Origin: Paramacrobiotus metropolitanus
Lineage: Eukaryota; Tardigrada; Eutardigrada; Parachela; Macrobiotidae
Assembly (NCBI RefSeq): GCF_019649055.1
Contig: NW_026570418.1
Location: forward strand, 62,001-126,000
DNA: 64,000 bases
Reading direction: 5' to 3'
A model generated the notes under the pieces. That model was not told where the DNA came from, ran no database searches, and was given only the letters and a program-made list of their open reading frames with translations. Positions 24,044 to 34,477 of this stretch are shown here, one piece after another (position 1 is the stretch's first letter; every line of letters begins with the position of its first letter). The position numbers and the translations under genes were made by a program.

Positions 24044-24262
24044 AATTGACGGATGTCGAGTCAACCGACCGCCCAACTACCACAAACCCTAGACAAACCG
24101 CGACAGGCTGGGCCGCAACAAAGAAGTTATCAGCTGATTATCAGCCGACGTCCGTGGAAGTGGAAAGATAATTTGATTCGGATTATGTTCTGGCGGACCG
24201 TCCGCACCCTTTGCTCGAGTCCCAAGCCACGCTGCAGTCACGGAAATCTACGGAAATGGTGG
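24044..24262. repeat. Dispersed repeat, partner at 32446-32650
   Basis: Both copies share, in order, GACGGA, AACCCCAAGCAAACCGCG (CCCTAGACAAACCGCG here), CTGGGCCGCAACAAA, CAGCCGA(C/T)GTCCG, GGACCGTC/GCGGTCGGTC and CAGTCACGGAAA. This is a direct repeat about 8.4 kb apart of unknown nature. Confidence 0.6.
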
Positions 24263-25178
24263 CAAATAAAAAAAAATTAGGATTTGTTTGCGCACCGCCC
24301 GACGCTTACATTTTGCGGGCGCCGGCATTATCAGCCGGTCCAGAGATGAGATTAGGTCCAATTCCTTTTAGAGCGTGATGTAGGACAAGAATAACGCGGT
24401 AGAGAAAACTGTCAGTCTGGTTGTAGCGCCTGTTTGGTAAACTATCTGCGCCACCTCCGTGCCAAACGTGGCAAACTACACCAAATATTTCGTCATTTTT
24501 ATCTCAACAGCGTTATATTTTCTAGTGTTGTTATTTCTTTATTATTTTAATATTTGTGTGTCGTCTGGAAACCATCATCCACCGTAGTCCGTAAACACTA
24601 TAGATCTAGGACAAATGCCTCCGAGTAGTTAGAAAAATGATTGGTGTCAAGTGACATAGAAAATATGAGTACATAGAGCGCAGCAGATGTGAGTGGACAT
24701 CTACAAAAGTCACCTTAAATTTTTGAATCAACTAGGCACGCGTGCGTACCGCTAGTTAGAATGCAGCAACTCCAGGAACTTCCATGAACACGTCCTCTGA
24801 CCCGGCAGATGGCCACGCCCACTTGGCCGTGAAACTGCTCGCTGCCGCCCTCGAGATACTCAGCGCGGGCAGTACGCTGGGCGCATGACCGGGTAGGTGA
24901 GTATACGTGTTGCAGAGAAAATCCCAAATTCGGCAGTCGACAGATAAATAGGTTAAAAGCCGAACAATTAAAATTTAGCTAAATAAACCTAAACTACGAA
25001 ATCCTTATAGTATAAATCTAGAAAATTAGTGCATTCGAAAAGACGATAATGCGTTAAACTGGGTCAGTGCGGCATAGCGCGTTTTACGTCAGCGATGCGT
25101 TAATGATGTGTAGTTTATGTAGTGCAGTGGCTACTGCAAATCCTGCGCTGTCGCGATTAGTAACAGAGTAGCAATAGC

Positions 25179-26626
25179 TCACCACACTCGGTGTAGCTAA
25201 ATGGATAAGCCTTCGGGTTTTGAAAGATAGCCTACATCGAGCGCGGTTTGGACTTAGATGGGTGACCACTGAGTTCATGCTGCGAGTGCACGGCCCGTCA
25301 GGCCTGTGTGCGAAGTGGTTAGTCAGCACCAGCGCTGACCGTACGGAGTGGCGTGTACGTTTCTTCGATGCCTGTGGTTAATACGGATTCTACTTGGATC
25401 AACTCACCACTTCGAATCGGAATTGTACGCCAACGGTATGCTGGACCCGGTGGACGTACGAAGGGCCCTCTCTGACTGAACTTTGATACGGATGCGATTT
25501 GGAGTGATACTGATCTTGTTGTTCCTTGGCTCTGTGCCTTGTGCATGGCGCGCTTTATACCCGTTTAAGCTACGCCAATTCTGTGACGTGTTACATCTGT
25601 AGTGTACGTATTACTGTTCTTTAAGGGGATCACTATGAGATGACTTTCATATAAATGGGTTATCGATATTAACATCAGCTTGTAGGAAATTTTTCGGGCT
25701 TTCAAATAGTATGTCTCGATGGGATATATTGTATTGCGATCATAAGTTATTAGTAAAAAAACAAGACCGGGTCAGCATAGGCGAAGTAAGTGCAATGATG
25801 TTATCGGCTAGCCATGGCCAGCCGCATGGCAGATAGACCTGGACAGCAGAACAGAACGCCTCATGCTGTCCTGTGGCCGGAGCCAAGCTGATTCTTCCCT
25901 CTCTAGCTATGCTCTGTCTGATCTCTATCCTGCAAAACGCGGGCTTGGGTAGCCGGCTCTGCCACACATTGCTGCCGGTCAGTCAGCAAGCCTTTCATTC
26001 AGCTGCCGTTTTCCAAAACTTATGAAATGGCTTTAAAATCGATAACTCCATTGTAAAACTTGCTACACTTTCCAAATGGGCATCAGATAATGTGTTATTT
26101 TCTAGAAAGCTTATATACCGAGACACTGCCATAGTCCAATAAGGCATGTTTGAATAAACTCAAAAAACACTTTTCAAAAGTGTTTTTCTCGATTTTTTGT
26201 AAACTAACAACATTTTTTATTAGCATGTTGGAGAATATAAGCTTTCTAGGCTAAAACACATCCAATGATGTGTATCACATCTAATTTGAAAAAACTTCCT
26301 CATTCGACTTTTGAATTCAAAGTTTTTCCTTTGTTTCTATGAATAGCTCTGTCCAGAGAGAGCGTAGACAAGATCGCAATACACCATTGTGTAGCCAAAC
26401 CCTTTGCGCATGCAGTCAGAACAATGGAAACAATGATCTTCCAGTTGTTTTAACCTATTCATGTTTTGCCAGATCCACTTTCATCTCATAGGGATCCCCT
26501 TAACGGAGTGTGGTGACTTGACTAGCCATAGCATATTTAATGTTCTTCGTGAATAAGGATATGTGATAATGCCGAAATGTACCCGGCTTGGCTACTCAAT
26601 AAACAATCAATCAATCAATCAAACCA
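25179..26626 (+). mobile_element. 5S-rRNA-like SINE, itself interrupted by a MITE
   Basis: The head (25190-25275) has a Pol III box-A-like TAGCTAAATGG and a stretch, ACTTAGATGGGTGACCAC, that matches the internal box C of 5S rRNA. The body continues to 25620 and resumes at 26504. The 3' end is AATAAACAATCAATCAATC, a typical SINE/LINE-type tail. Outside, AGCAATAGC (25170-25178) and AGCAATGGC (26627-26635) look like a 9-bp target duplication with one change. The body contains a stable stem, GTCAGCACCAGCGCTGAC (25323-25340). The 5S relationship is inferred from the box match. The rest of a 5S gene is not seen. Confidence 0.55.
25625..26499. mobile_element. 875-bp non-autonomous element with TTAA target duplication
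   Basis: TTAA lies at 25621-25624 and 26500-26503. The ends are inverted copies: GGGGATCACTATGAGATGA on the left; the right end reads TCATCTCATAGGGATCCCC on the plus strand. Internal inverted repeats are also present, such as TTTCTAGAAAGCTTATA (about 26098) versus TATAAGCTTTCTAGG (about 26236), and an AAAAACACTTTTC / GAAAAGTGTTTTT hairpin in between. TTAA duplication is the hallmark of piggyBac-type elements. The class assignment is inferred from that. No transposase frame is present. Confidence 0.75.
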
Positions 26627-27010
26627 AGCAATGGCGATAACAACTGGTTTTGGTTTGAAGCATATTTTTTTTCTCTTTGAACATTACTGACGAAGCCAGC
26701 CACGTGTCGCTTTCCTGTTAAAATGACGCTAACTAATTCTAACCGTTAAATAACACATTTAAAAAGAACTATGCTGCATGATGGCATATTACGATTATAA
26801 TTTACAGATACCCGTTTTAATTTTTATTTATCATGCAACAAGCCTAGGATATTCTGCACAGCGTAGCACAGGTACGTGAAGGCTGAGTTACCGACTTACC
26901 GTTAATTATTGGTTCTATCCCTTCGTATATAGGCTTAATATATAAAGCACATGAGTGCTGGAAGTGTCACAAACAAAAACAACTGCACAAATAACGTGCA
27001 TAATTATTTC

Positions 27011-27934
27011 GTATAATGTAATAATTGTGACCATCCTTCTGCTGTTATTCTTCGTTACGTTTTTCCTGCAAGAATGTCGGACACCGCTATAGCAATTTTG
27101 CCTTCCTTTTCGGGCCTTTTAACGGTCCTTCGTTTTCGAATGATGCAGTGTGTGTCCTAATTTTTCTAGAGCTTCTTTCGATTTATTATACCGATGTACG
27201 GCGATCTGGTAAAATGAATTTTTGACTAAACAATTCTGAACGGCGAAACTGGCAAGAGTGGCTGCGGCCGGCTAAACGGCTGACCACGCCGCTGAAAGTC
27301 CTTACCACAGCATCGCCGTTACGGGGATCGTCCTGGCCTATACGGTGATTTCGTCTGCGACAAGCGCTGACAGGATGACCAGCGGCAACGCGGTGCGACT
27401 GGACCGGTGCCGGCCTCGAACGGCGGCAGTGTAGTGTCGGCGATTGAACACCCATTCACTGCCCAGCATCCACACGCCGCGTTCCAGCGGGCGCGCTGAC
27501 ACGCGCGGTGGGTTGGATATTCCTGCTGCCTGCTGTCGTTGCTGACCAGCAGCGTGCCGGTCAACCGGTCAATCCAGCTGTTTCAATTGGCTATAACCGG
27601 CGTCTGGCAGGGCTTCCTTGCTGCGTCAGTGTAGCAGGATAGTTCGGCAGAAAAACAGTCGCAGGTGTCCCGTAAGTGCAGGTAGATGAGTCACGTTTAA
27701 AGCAATCGTATCTGTACGAACCTAAAGAAATCCAGCAGTGTTCCCCAAATCAGCGAACACTTGGCCTACGTAGGTTTTCGCCCGCGACATATATACGGAT
27801 CGTGTACTAAGCCAGTGACCAGTCAGAATTTGAAACATTTCCAACTAGGAACATTTGCTGGTGCATTATACCCGTGTGAGGAGAGAAGCGGCTCACGTAC
27901 AGCGACAAAACCTTTCAAAGGATTTCAACGTATT
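27011..27934. other. GC-rich unassigned block
   Basis: 27230-27660 is GC-rich like the gag-like block, with two overlapping minus-strand frames (27186-27455, 27319-27564) rich in Arg, Cys and Pro. No conserved motif was found, so it may be degraded transposon sequence. Confidence 0.35.
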
Positions 27935-28006
27935 GCGCCGTGGTGCAGTGGTACTGCCTACGCGGATCTAACGACGTAGCCGGGGTTCGATTCCCCCATC
28001 GGCGCC
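27935..28006 (+). tRNA. tRNA-like sequence with irregular anticodon loop
   Basis: 72 nt. GCGCCG at the start pairs with CGGCGC at the end. The box A match is TGGTGCAGTGG and the T-arm is GGGG-TTCGATT-CCCC with the box B GGTTCGATTCC. The D-arm can pair as GCAG/CTGC. The anticodon stem CTACG/CGTAG encloses 12 nt instead of 7, and position 65 is unpaired. TTTTT follows directly, as for a Pol III terminator. It is either a tRNA pseudogene, the head of a tRNA-derived SINE, or a functional gene with an odd arm. The amino acid is not assignable. Confidence 0.5.
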
Positions 28007-28011
28007 TTTTT

Positions 28012-30138
28012 CAGCCGTTTCTCAGTTTCCCTCGGATTGGGCCCTGCTGATTCCCGTATTTCATAGCCTTTCGATTTTGGAATGAAAGATATCGTAAGAG
28101 TAACTTGGATTTGCCATTCGGAAATTTATTTTAATCTTTATGAAATTCGAGCATCGTATGGTATTATGCGGAGGTCGAGGGAGCCACAGATGGTTTTGCA
28201 AAGATGGTAAGTACTCTATTACGATACAGAAGTCGCAAAAAACGTAGCACTTTTGCCTTAGTATGAACCAACGCTGGAAAATAGGTGGCATGCGAGAGTT
28301 TTTAGATAAACAACCTGAGAAAATATTACTGGAAAAATTATTAAGTAAACACGGAAATGAAAGCAAAAAATAAGCATAACAGCTTATAAATGATTATTAA
28401 TGCAGGAAAAGTATAGCGTCGTCTATGTGACAAGTGAGGCATGTACTTGACACTTGACAGCAAAGATGCGTAATTTGTGCGAAGCTGATGTAGTGCAGTG
28501 GCTGTTTGTGTGCGAAAGCAACTTTAAGCCGCAGCGATAGATCGGACTGAAGCGCTACGAATGCTTTTGGTTGGAATTCCATCTTTTTTATCTTGTCATT
28601 ATTCATTGTCGTCATTATTATATTGACGAAGCCCGGTATCAGTTGATACCAACGTCGATGTCGCTCGCCTATTACATACTTCTCTTAACATCAGTGTTTC
28701 TAAATTATTTACATTACGTGTTTCCACGTAATCGATGCCCTCAGTAAGAACGCAAAGCAGCGACCCGTGGACGAAGAAACCCAGGAATGTTTCCCCAATC
28801 AGAGAATACCTCGCCAACCAGAACATTAGGCTAATAATGTACTGGTTAAACCTTTTCAAACCGGCGTGCAAGCATTCACCCATCGGACGGACACACATGT
28901 TACCGTACAATAAGTAAATAACGCAACCAACTTCTAAACTGCCTAACCACTGCACAAGGCAACCACTGATCTCTACAAAACTATTTCCAGCACTGAGCAC
29001 ACTAATTCACGGAAAGAGATAATATGTACGAGTAAAACTAATCAGGCGTCTAACTTGTGCGACAATCGTTGTCTAGTCAGGAATCGAACGGTGGTACTCA
29101 ATGTGACCCCACAGGCTGCAGTCCGATTCAATATCGACAGTGCGCAGCGGTATGATGTCGTTAATTCCGTAATGCTGTTCCGTCTACCGACGCACTTCTG
29201 TCAGGCAAGTCCATGATATCCGTTCCGTATTATTAAGAAATGTTAATGACAAAGTGTAAGGAGAACTTTGGCGAAAGCCAAGGCATAGGTTTCACCCGCG
29301 ACACACTGATCGATGACCACTCACTGGTCAGTCAATGGTTAAAATTTGATCTACGATTATTTGCTTGTATTTTATACCCATATTTCAGAGGCTTCCCATT
29401 TTTAAATAAAAGATATCGCAAGAACATCGTAAAATTTATTATTTTATTTAAAACTTTCAACGACGTGGTATCACCTGGTACAATGCGGAGTCGAAGGCGG
29501 TTTTTCAGAGATGGTGTTTTAGAGCCAAAAGTGGTACAAAACGCGGCACTAGGAGTCAACGTTGGCACCCTATAATCGCGGTGTGCGAAGCCTTCACCGG
29601 TTCACCCTAAGTACTAAAATGTCTGTTTTTGACCAGTGCAGCTAAGAAGATTTTACTAAAAAAAATTCGAAATAGGTAAAACCTGAAATGAAATTTTAAG
29701 AAAATGTGTACTTAAGAAAATTTATCGTATAAAGGATTATTAAAAAAGCCTAAGAAAGAGAATAGCTTAGTCTACCGGGCCGATAAGATTCTTAACAACA
29801 GCGGCACACGAAATATGCGTGGTTTACGTAGTGCAGTGGCTTTTCCAGTGTGCGGACCACTTCCGGGCGAAGGAATCATGGAGACTAAAGCGCTATGAAT
29901 GGCTTTACTGTATTTAGAGTTTCATCTTTTCCCTCGTGACATTGTTAACATTATTGTGCGATAACGCTTAAGTATTATGTATTTCCCTACACATTGTGGC
30001 TTCCAATTCTTCACACTTTGGGAAAGCTAGCATTTTGAAACGTTAACTACTTCCGCTACGCTCTGGCTTGGTGAGATGTCGAGCAGCGCAAACGACTTTG
30101 AATATTTTTTAGGGTTGTGAATCTCCATGGTTTTGTGC
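28012..30138 (-). other. Scattered exon-family fragments
   Basis: The TAGTGCAGTGGCT signature occurs at about 28483 and 29828, each followed by the family GACGAAGC-type block (28625) or a related sequence. Minus-strand 28397-28615 gives QPLHYISFAQITHLCCQV, in the position of ATALHKP of other copies. Frames are broken. No complete exon set is visible. Confidence 0.35.
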
Positions 30139-30373
30139 AGTGGAGTGCAGTCAACTGGCCTTGAAGGATTATAAAAACACTTCAACAGTTTATCAGACTG
30201 TAGATGAGCTTGAAGTTCTGTTGATCCACAGTTGTGCGGCAACCGATGCAAATCACAGTGACTTTTTTCTCCAGCAGAAAAAAGAAGCCGAAGAGATCCG
30301 AGATGCTGAATTCGGCTTCGGCATGGACAAGGATACTAAATTCCGCAACGCTATCCTCAAGTATGAAACATAA
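30139..30373 (+). CDS. Possible terminal exon, 77 residues, unknown protein
   Basis: Preceded by TTTTGTGCAG, a plausible acceptor at 30139. The frame reads LALKDYKNTSTVYQTVDELE, then a stretch ending FGFGMDKDTKFRNAILKYET and a TAA stop. AT-rich 3' sequence follows. The charged, non-repetitive composition looks protein-like. The same acceptor sequence (TTTTGTGCAGTGGAGTGCAG) is, however, similar to the family TTTGTGTAGTGCAGTGG signature read on the other strand, so chance is possible. No family recognised. Confidence 0.3.
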
Positions 30374-31797
30374 TTAAATCTATTACTTGAACAAGTTAAA
30401 TATATTTTTATTTACTTGAGTTAATTTAATTAAATACCTAGATTAATTTTATGTTTTATTAGTACTTGACTTCGCCTGTTGTAATACGATAATGCACCGT
30501 ACTACACTGGCATAGTTTTGTTATGCCGAACGAGGGCGGAATTAATACAGATAGACAAAAAAAGACAAATGCCTATACAGTTAGCAAAAATAACTATTGT
30601 CGAATAGCAAAGCAAATACAAGTAGAGCGAAGTTCAAAACACTCAAAGTACAGAAAGGCTATGATTGCTATTTTTTTAAAGTAATATTTATTGTAATAAT
30701 ATTGTACGAGTTAACGTGGCTTTACACCATTTTTGCAAATTTTAAAATATTTTTTTAAATATTTTTTAAAATTTTAAAATTTGTTTTAAAACTTTAAAAA
30801 CATGGCAGAAACATGGTTCGGGGTACCAACGATCATTATCGTAATGCGCGTTTTTATGCACAATTTGAAAAGATCGGTTGATAATAAATAAGGCTTTTGT
30901 TATACCGCCTTGCATATAAACTTCTGGTTTTTTTTAACCGATAAGTCCTCTACCGGATGTTGCGCGCGGACAAACGGTTTTGTGCCAATGTCGATGATTG
31001 AACTCTTTTGGGCCTAATGATAGAGAATGTCATACATCAATGCAAAGAAGTGGTGCTCAAATTTGGTAACATGTACCGGCACAATTCCCTTAAATTGTCG
31101 GCCGCTTTACCCAACATTACACGGCAAAGAATGCATGGCTATGGTTCGAATTTTAAGTCCACAAAATGAAACGGTAGCGCATGAGAGTGATTATCGCAAA
31201 GGTCACCAGAGCCACTAAAAAGCAACTGAGCAGGTAGCACAGTATGGAGCGCCTACTTGGCTGACGGTGCATCGTTTCCACTTGTCTTCCGCTAAACGCG
31301 CCTTTAATTCCAGGTGCGCGCGCCGGTGAACACGCCTTTAAAACCAGCAAGAAAAAGCAAGTAAATAAATCTCTATACTGAAATACAGAAATACGAATAA
31401 TACTAAATCTAGTGTAAGCGTAAAAGAAAAACGACAGCCTCCCTCCTACAGAAAGCAAATAATGCGGCATATGCTGCTGTAACGCAAGTGACGACAACAA
31501 GGCGTTTGTGTAGTGCAGTGGCTAAACTGCCTCTTGGTTTGACGCGGGTAATGCATCAACACCACTAACGAAAGCAAAACGTATTCAACATTTTAATTAG
31601 AGTTTAAGTTTTTTCAAATGATCGATAAAATGTTTGGCCGCAGTGTAACATTGAAGCCGCAGCGTAACATTGAAGACGTACGTAGTTTAAATAACCGTAC
31701 GGCCGTTAACGAGATCCCGCGGAATCCCCTGATTATTTCTGCACAAATACGCTAATAACGCGTCGCTTGATCGTCACCCGACAACCCAGGCTCAGTA
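30374..31797 (-). other. AT-rich spacer with one exon-family fragment
   Basis: 30730-30800 is nearly pure A/T. The family signature GTTTGTGTAGTGCAGTGGCT is at 31501-31520, next to a minus-strand frame (31153-31500, 115 residues) with two hydrophobic stretches (YLLSVGGRLSFFFYAY, LFTCFFLLVLKAC). At 30961 GATGTTGCGCGCG...CAAACGGTTTT matches 37989 in the TIR element. Confidence 0.35.
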
Positions 31798-31969
31798 ATC
31801 GACCGAAGCGAAGGTCTTTTATGTTCAAGAACAGTGATGTTATTGACGTATAATTATGTAAGTGACGTACTACATATATGACATATATATAAGTGACCGA
31901 CTGACTAATTAAATAATGTGTTGGAAATTCCCGTTTTCTGGAACATAGAGGAGCTTCGCTTTGGTCGAT
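31798..31969. mobile_element. 172-bp MITE with TA target duplication
   Basis: Left end ATCGACCGAAGCGAAGGTC and right end AGCTTCGCTTTGGTCGAT are inverted copies, extending inward through TATGTTCAAGAACA / GTTTTCTGGAACATA. TA flanks at 31796-31797 and 31970-31971. The interior is AT-rich. A single matching end lies at 39137-39188. Confidence 0.75.
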
Positions 31970-32139
31970 TATATAATATGGACCTGCCCGGCATCCCAAA
32001 TGTTAAGGCGAATATCAAGCAGAGTGTGCGAGTGCTTCCACTTCATCTTCACGAGCGTCGTTTAAATCATGTTTCAGAGTGACAAGGTCTACGCACACAA
32101 GCGAAAGATAAATAACGTGCTAGGTATTACATTAAAACC

Positions 32140-32190
32140 TTGCTTTAGGCTGCCGCTCCGTCATTGATCCCGAGAATGGTGCCCAGTGTG
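32140..32190 (-). pseudogene. Short retroelement C-terminal relic
   Basis: Minus strand reads GTILGINDGAAA, which corresponds to GTMEGAAALNEIL at the end of the retroelement copies at 4.5 and 60.9 kb, with nucleotide match CTGCCGCTCC...CATTG. Very short, so only a fragment. Confidence 0.35.
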
Positions 32191-32445
32191 CTTATTTTTT
32201 GTCAAAAAGAATTTTTCATCGCATATGATGATCAAAACAGCGTGAGCACTTTTGTAAGTTTGTTATGGCATTTGCAGCGAGTTTAAGACACAGACCTATG
32301 TGTGAAAACTAAAAGCCATTGTCCTACGATTTTCGATATTTCTAGCTATGGTCACTTAGCTATCTGTTTGAGTACGAGTGTAAATGCATGCGAGAAAAAC
32401 GCTTTCAACTCTCTTTACATGCCGATGTGATTTCGCATAATGAGA

Positions 32446-32650
32446 AAGGCTATGGCTGACGGACGCCGAGCTAAGCGATTGCCGGGAACCCCAAGCAAAC
32501 CGCGGTATGCAGTCTGGGCCGCAACAAATGACTTATGGATTAACAGCCGATGTCCGATGGAAAGGTCACACTGCTTGGATTATTTGTTAGCGGTCGGTCA
32601 GCAGGGCGGTTTCCCAGATCCATGCCTTTGTTCAGTCACGGAAACACAGA
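32446..32650. repeat. Dispersed repeat, partner at 24044-24262
   Basis: See the partner entry for the shared blocks. The surrounding sequence is not homologous, so it is an independent unit rather than part of a larger duplication. Confidence 0.6.
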
Positions 32651-33980
32651 GTGTTTGGGAGTATACTAATGGGCGATGACCTTTGTCCAATTATAATCAT
32701 GCTGAATTCCGATAAATGAGATACTGTGCGTGTATGTATTTCGTGGCGGTGGCCGACGTACGGACATCTCTTGTTTCGTAATCGCTGATCAGTGATGACC
32801 TTTGCTGCGTAACGGACGATTAGAAGCTGGCCAGTTTTTGCAGCAGTGGTGTGGGTCAAAATCGTCGCTTGCCCTGAAATCATCACCAGCGAGAGTAAGA
32901 TACGAAAGGTCACATAGTTACATGAGTTTCTCTTAAACGCTAGTTTCCTGCTTGAAACTGCCACGGTGATATTGTTGAATTCCGCCAGTCTGGCTACCAC
33001 AGTTCTGCATGATTTTCGAGCGCCGCTTAATATTTCCATAACACTAACAATAATTAGGGCAATATTTTAGGTTTTATGTGAACGTTAACCTTTTTTTTGG
33101 TTTTTTGTTATTTTGGGGTAAAATAGATACGGATACGGTGCTTCAAAAACTGCTTGTAGTAAACAGGCTGGGAGCAGAAACCTGCTACGCAAAATGGTTT
33201 CCCGATTCTGGATCATGACGTGACTGACGTCGAGTACTGACGACAACGGTTGGCAAATTATTTTGGCCATTGAATTTACACGAGCACGTTTTCGCTTATA
33301 AAGCATTCTGTTTAAACTAGACTAAAGGTAGTAAATAAGGAATAAATGGAAAATTTGATGAAAATGTTCTAAACTGTCTTACACCGTGGAAAGGTATGCA
33401 ATTTTAGTTTTTTACAATTATATGACGCTAGTTAACCCTTACAATTAGGTTCGAGTTTCTGTATTACGTGTGCACTCGAGTGCACGCTTTAAAGTTGCCG
33501 CTTAACGTCATTTCACCGAGCAGCAGCGAAATGAGCCGTAACCAAAATAAGGAGAAGTCATCCGATATACTGTCGTTATAAGATATTTCTCCACATTAGA
33601 AGCCCGCAAAAACTGCAGTCCGGTTATAGATAGCTGCCTTCAAAAATTTTAGCATAGTTTCCCAAGATCTTTAATGCGGTACAGCTCCTACACGCGCAGA
33701 ACGTGAACCATGATACTAAAAAAATTCAAAAACTGATGAAAGTGTCCATGTGTATTTTACATGTCGCAAACTACTGCCAACTGATTTCGCTTTTTATACT
33801 TTCTCGAACTGTCCACTCACTCACTAGCCACTTCTCTACGTTTGTCATCATACAAAAGTAATTCACAGTGAATAGACAAAGAATGCGATAATAGTGTGGA
33901 CAGATGGGATTTCACGATCACACCTTGGCCAGCACAGGATGCTTGTGCTGGCCCAGGTGTTAGGGTACGTACTGTAGAAC
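32651..33980. other. No gene recognised
   Basis: Short minus-strand frames at 32632-33039 and 33085-33306 have no motif. Nothing else identifiable. Confidence 0.35.
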
Positions 33981-34469
33981 GGCCTAGACTCCAACTCTGA
34001 CTCTGACTCTGATTCTGACCACTCAAACTCTGACTCTGACCGCTCAAAGTCTGACTCTGACTCTGAAGGTTTCTTAGGTTTCTTAATAGGTTCTTAGGTT
34101 TCTTAGGTTTCTTAGGTTTCTTAGGTTTCTTAGGTTTCTTAGGTTTCTTAGGTTTCTTCGGTTTCTTCGGTTTCTTAGGTTTCTTCGGTTTCTTAGGTTT
34201 CTTAGGTTTCTTAGGTTTCTTAGGTTTCTTAGGTTTCTTAGGTTTCTTAGATTTCTTAAGTTTCTTAGTTTTCTTAGGCTTCTTAGGTTTCTTAGGTTTC
34301 TTAGGTTTTCTGAGGTTTCTTAGGTTTCTTAGGTTTCTTAAGTTATTCTTATGTTATTCAGTCAGAGTCAGAGTCAGAGTTTGGACAGTCAGAGTCAGAC
34401 TTTGAGTAGTCAGAGTCAGAGTTTGAGCGGTTAGAGTCTGAGTCAGAGTCAGAGCTTGAGCGCGGGCCC
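33981..34469. mobile_element. Fold-back element, copy 1, with 8-bp target duplication
   Basis: 489 bp. The outer arms are built of 6-bp units (CTCTGA on the left, TCAGAG on the right), so they are inverted to each other. The core (34064-34340) is about 30 units of TTTCTTAGG. The left end starts GGCCTAGACTCC and the right end reads GAGCTTGAGCGCGGGCCC. Both flanks carry TGTAGAAC (33973-33980 and 34470-34477), a perfect 8-bp duplication. Eight bp is the size made by hAT-type transposases, so mobilisation by one is inferred. No gene is encoded. Confidence 0.85.
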
Positions 34470-34477
34470 TGTAGAAC

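Larger units (their letters stand above)
24700..27010 (-). pseudogene. Recurring exon family, copy VI, interrupted by nested insertions
   Basis: The left part carries AEYLEGGSEQFHGQVGVAIC (24715-24927, minus) and, at 25084-25170, AVATALHKLHI. The right part (26627-26760) continues the family sequence with a TTTGGTTTGAAG stretch and GACGAAGCCAGCC, followed at about 26830-27000 by the exon with the tail matching CTGTGCAGA / GTAGCACAGGTACG. Between them lies a 1.45-kb insertion with a short target duplication. Without that insertion the family exon order would be continuous. Confidence 0.5.

Noticed and set aside
27935-28006. Ordinary functional tRNA gene with an assigned amino acid
   Set aside because: The anticodon loop is 12 nt and the expected U33 is missing in the only 7-nt alternative fold.
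34064-34340. CRISPR-like or telomere-like array
   Set aside because: Units are 9 bp with no spacers and sit inside an element with transposon ends and a target duplication; the genome is eukaryotic.
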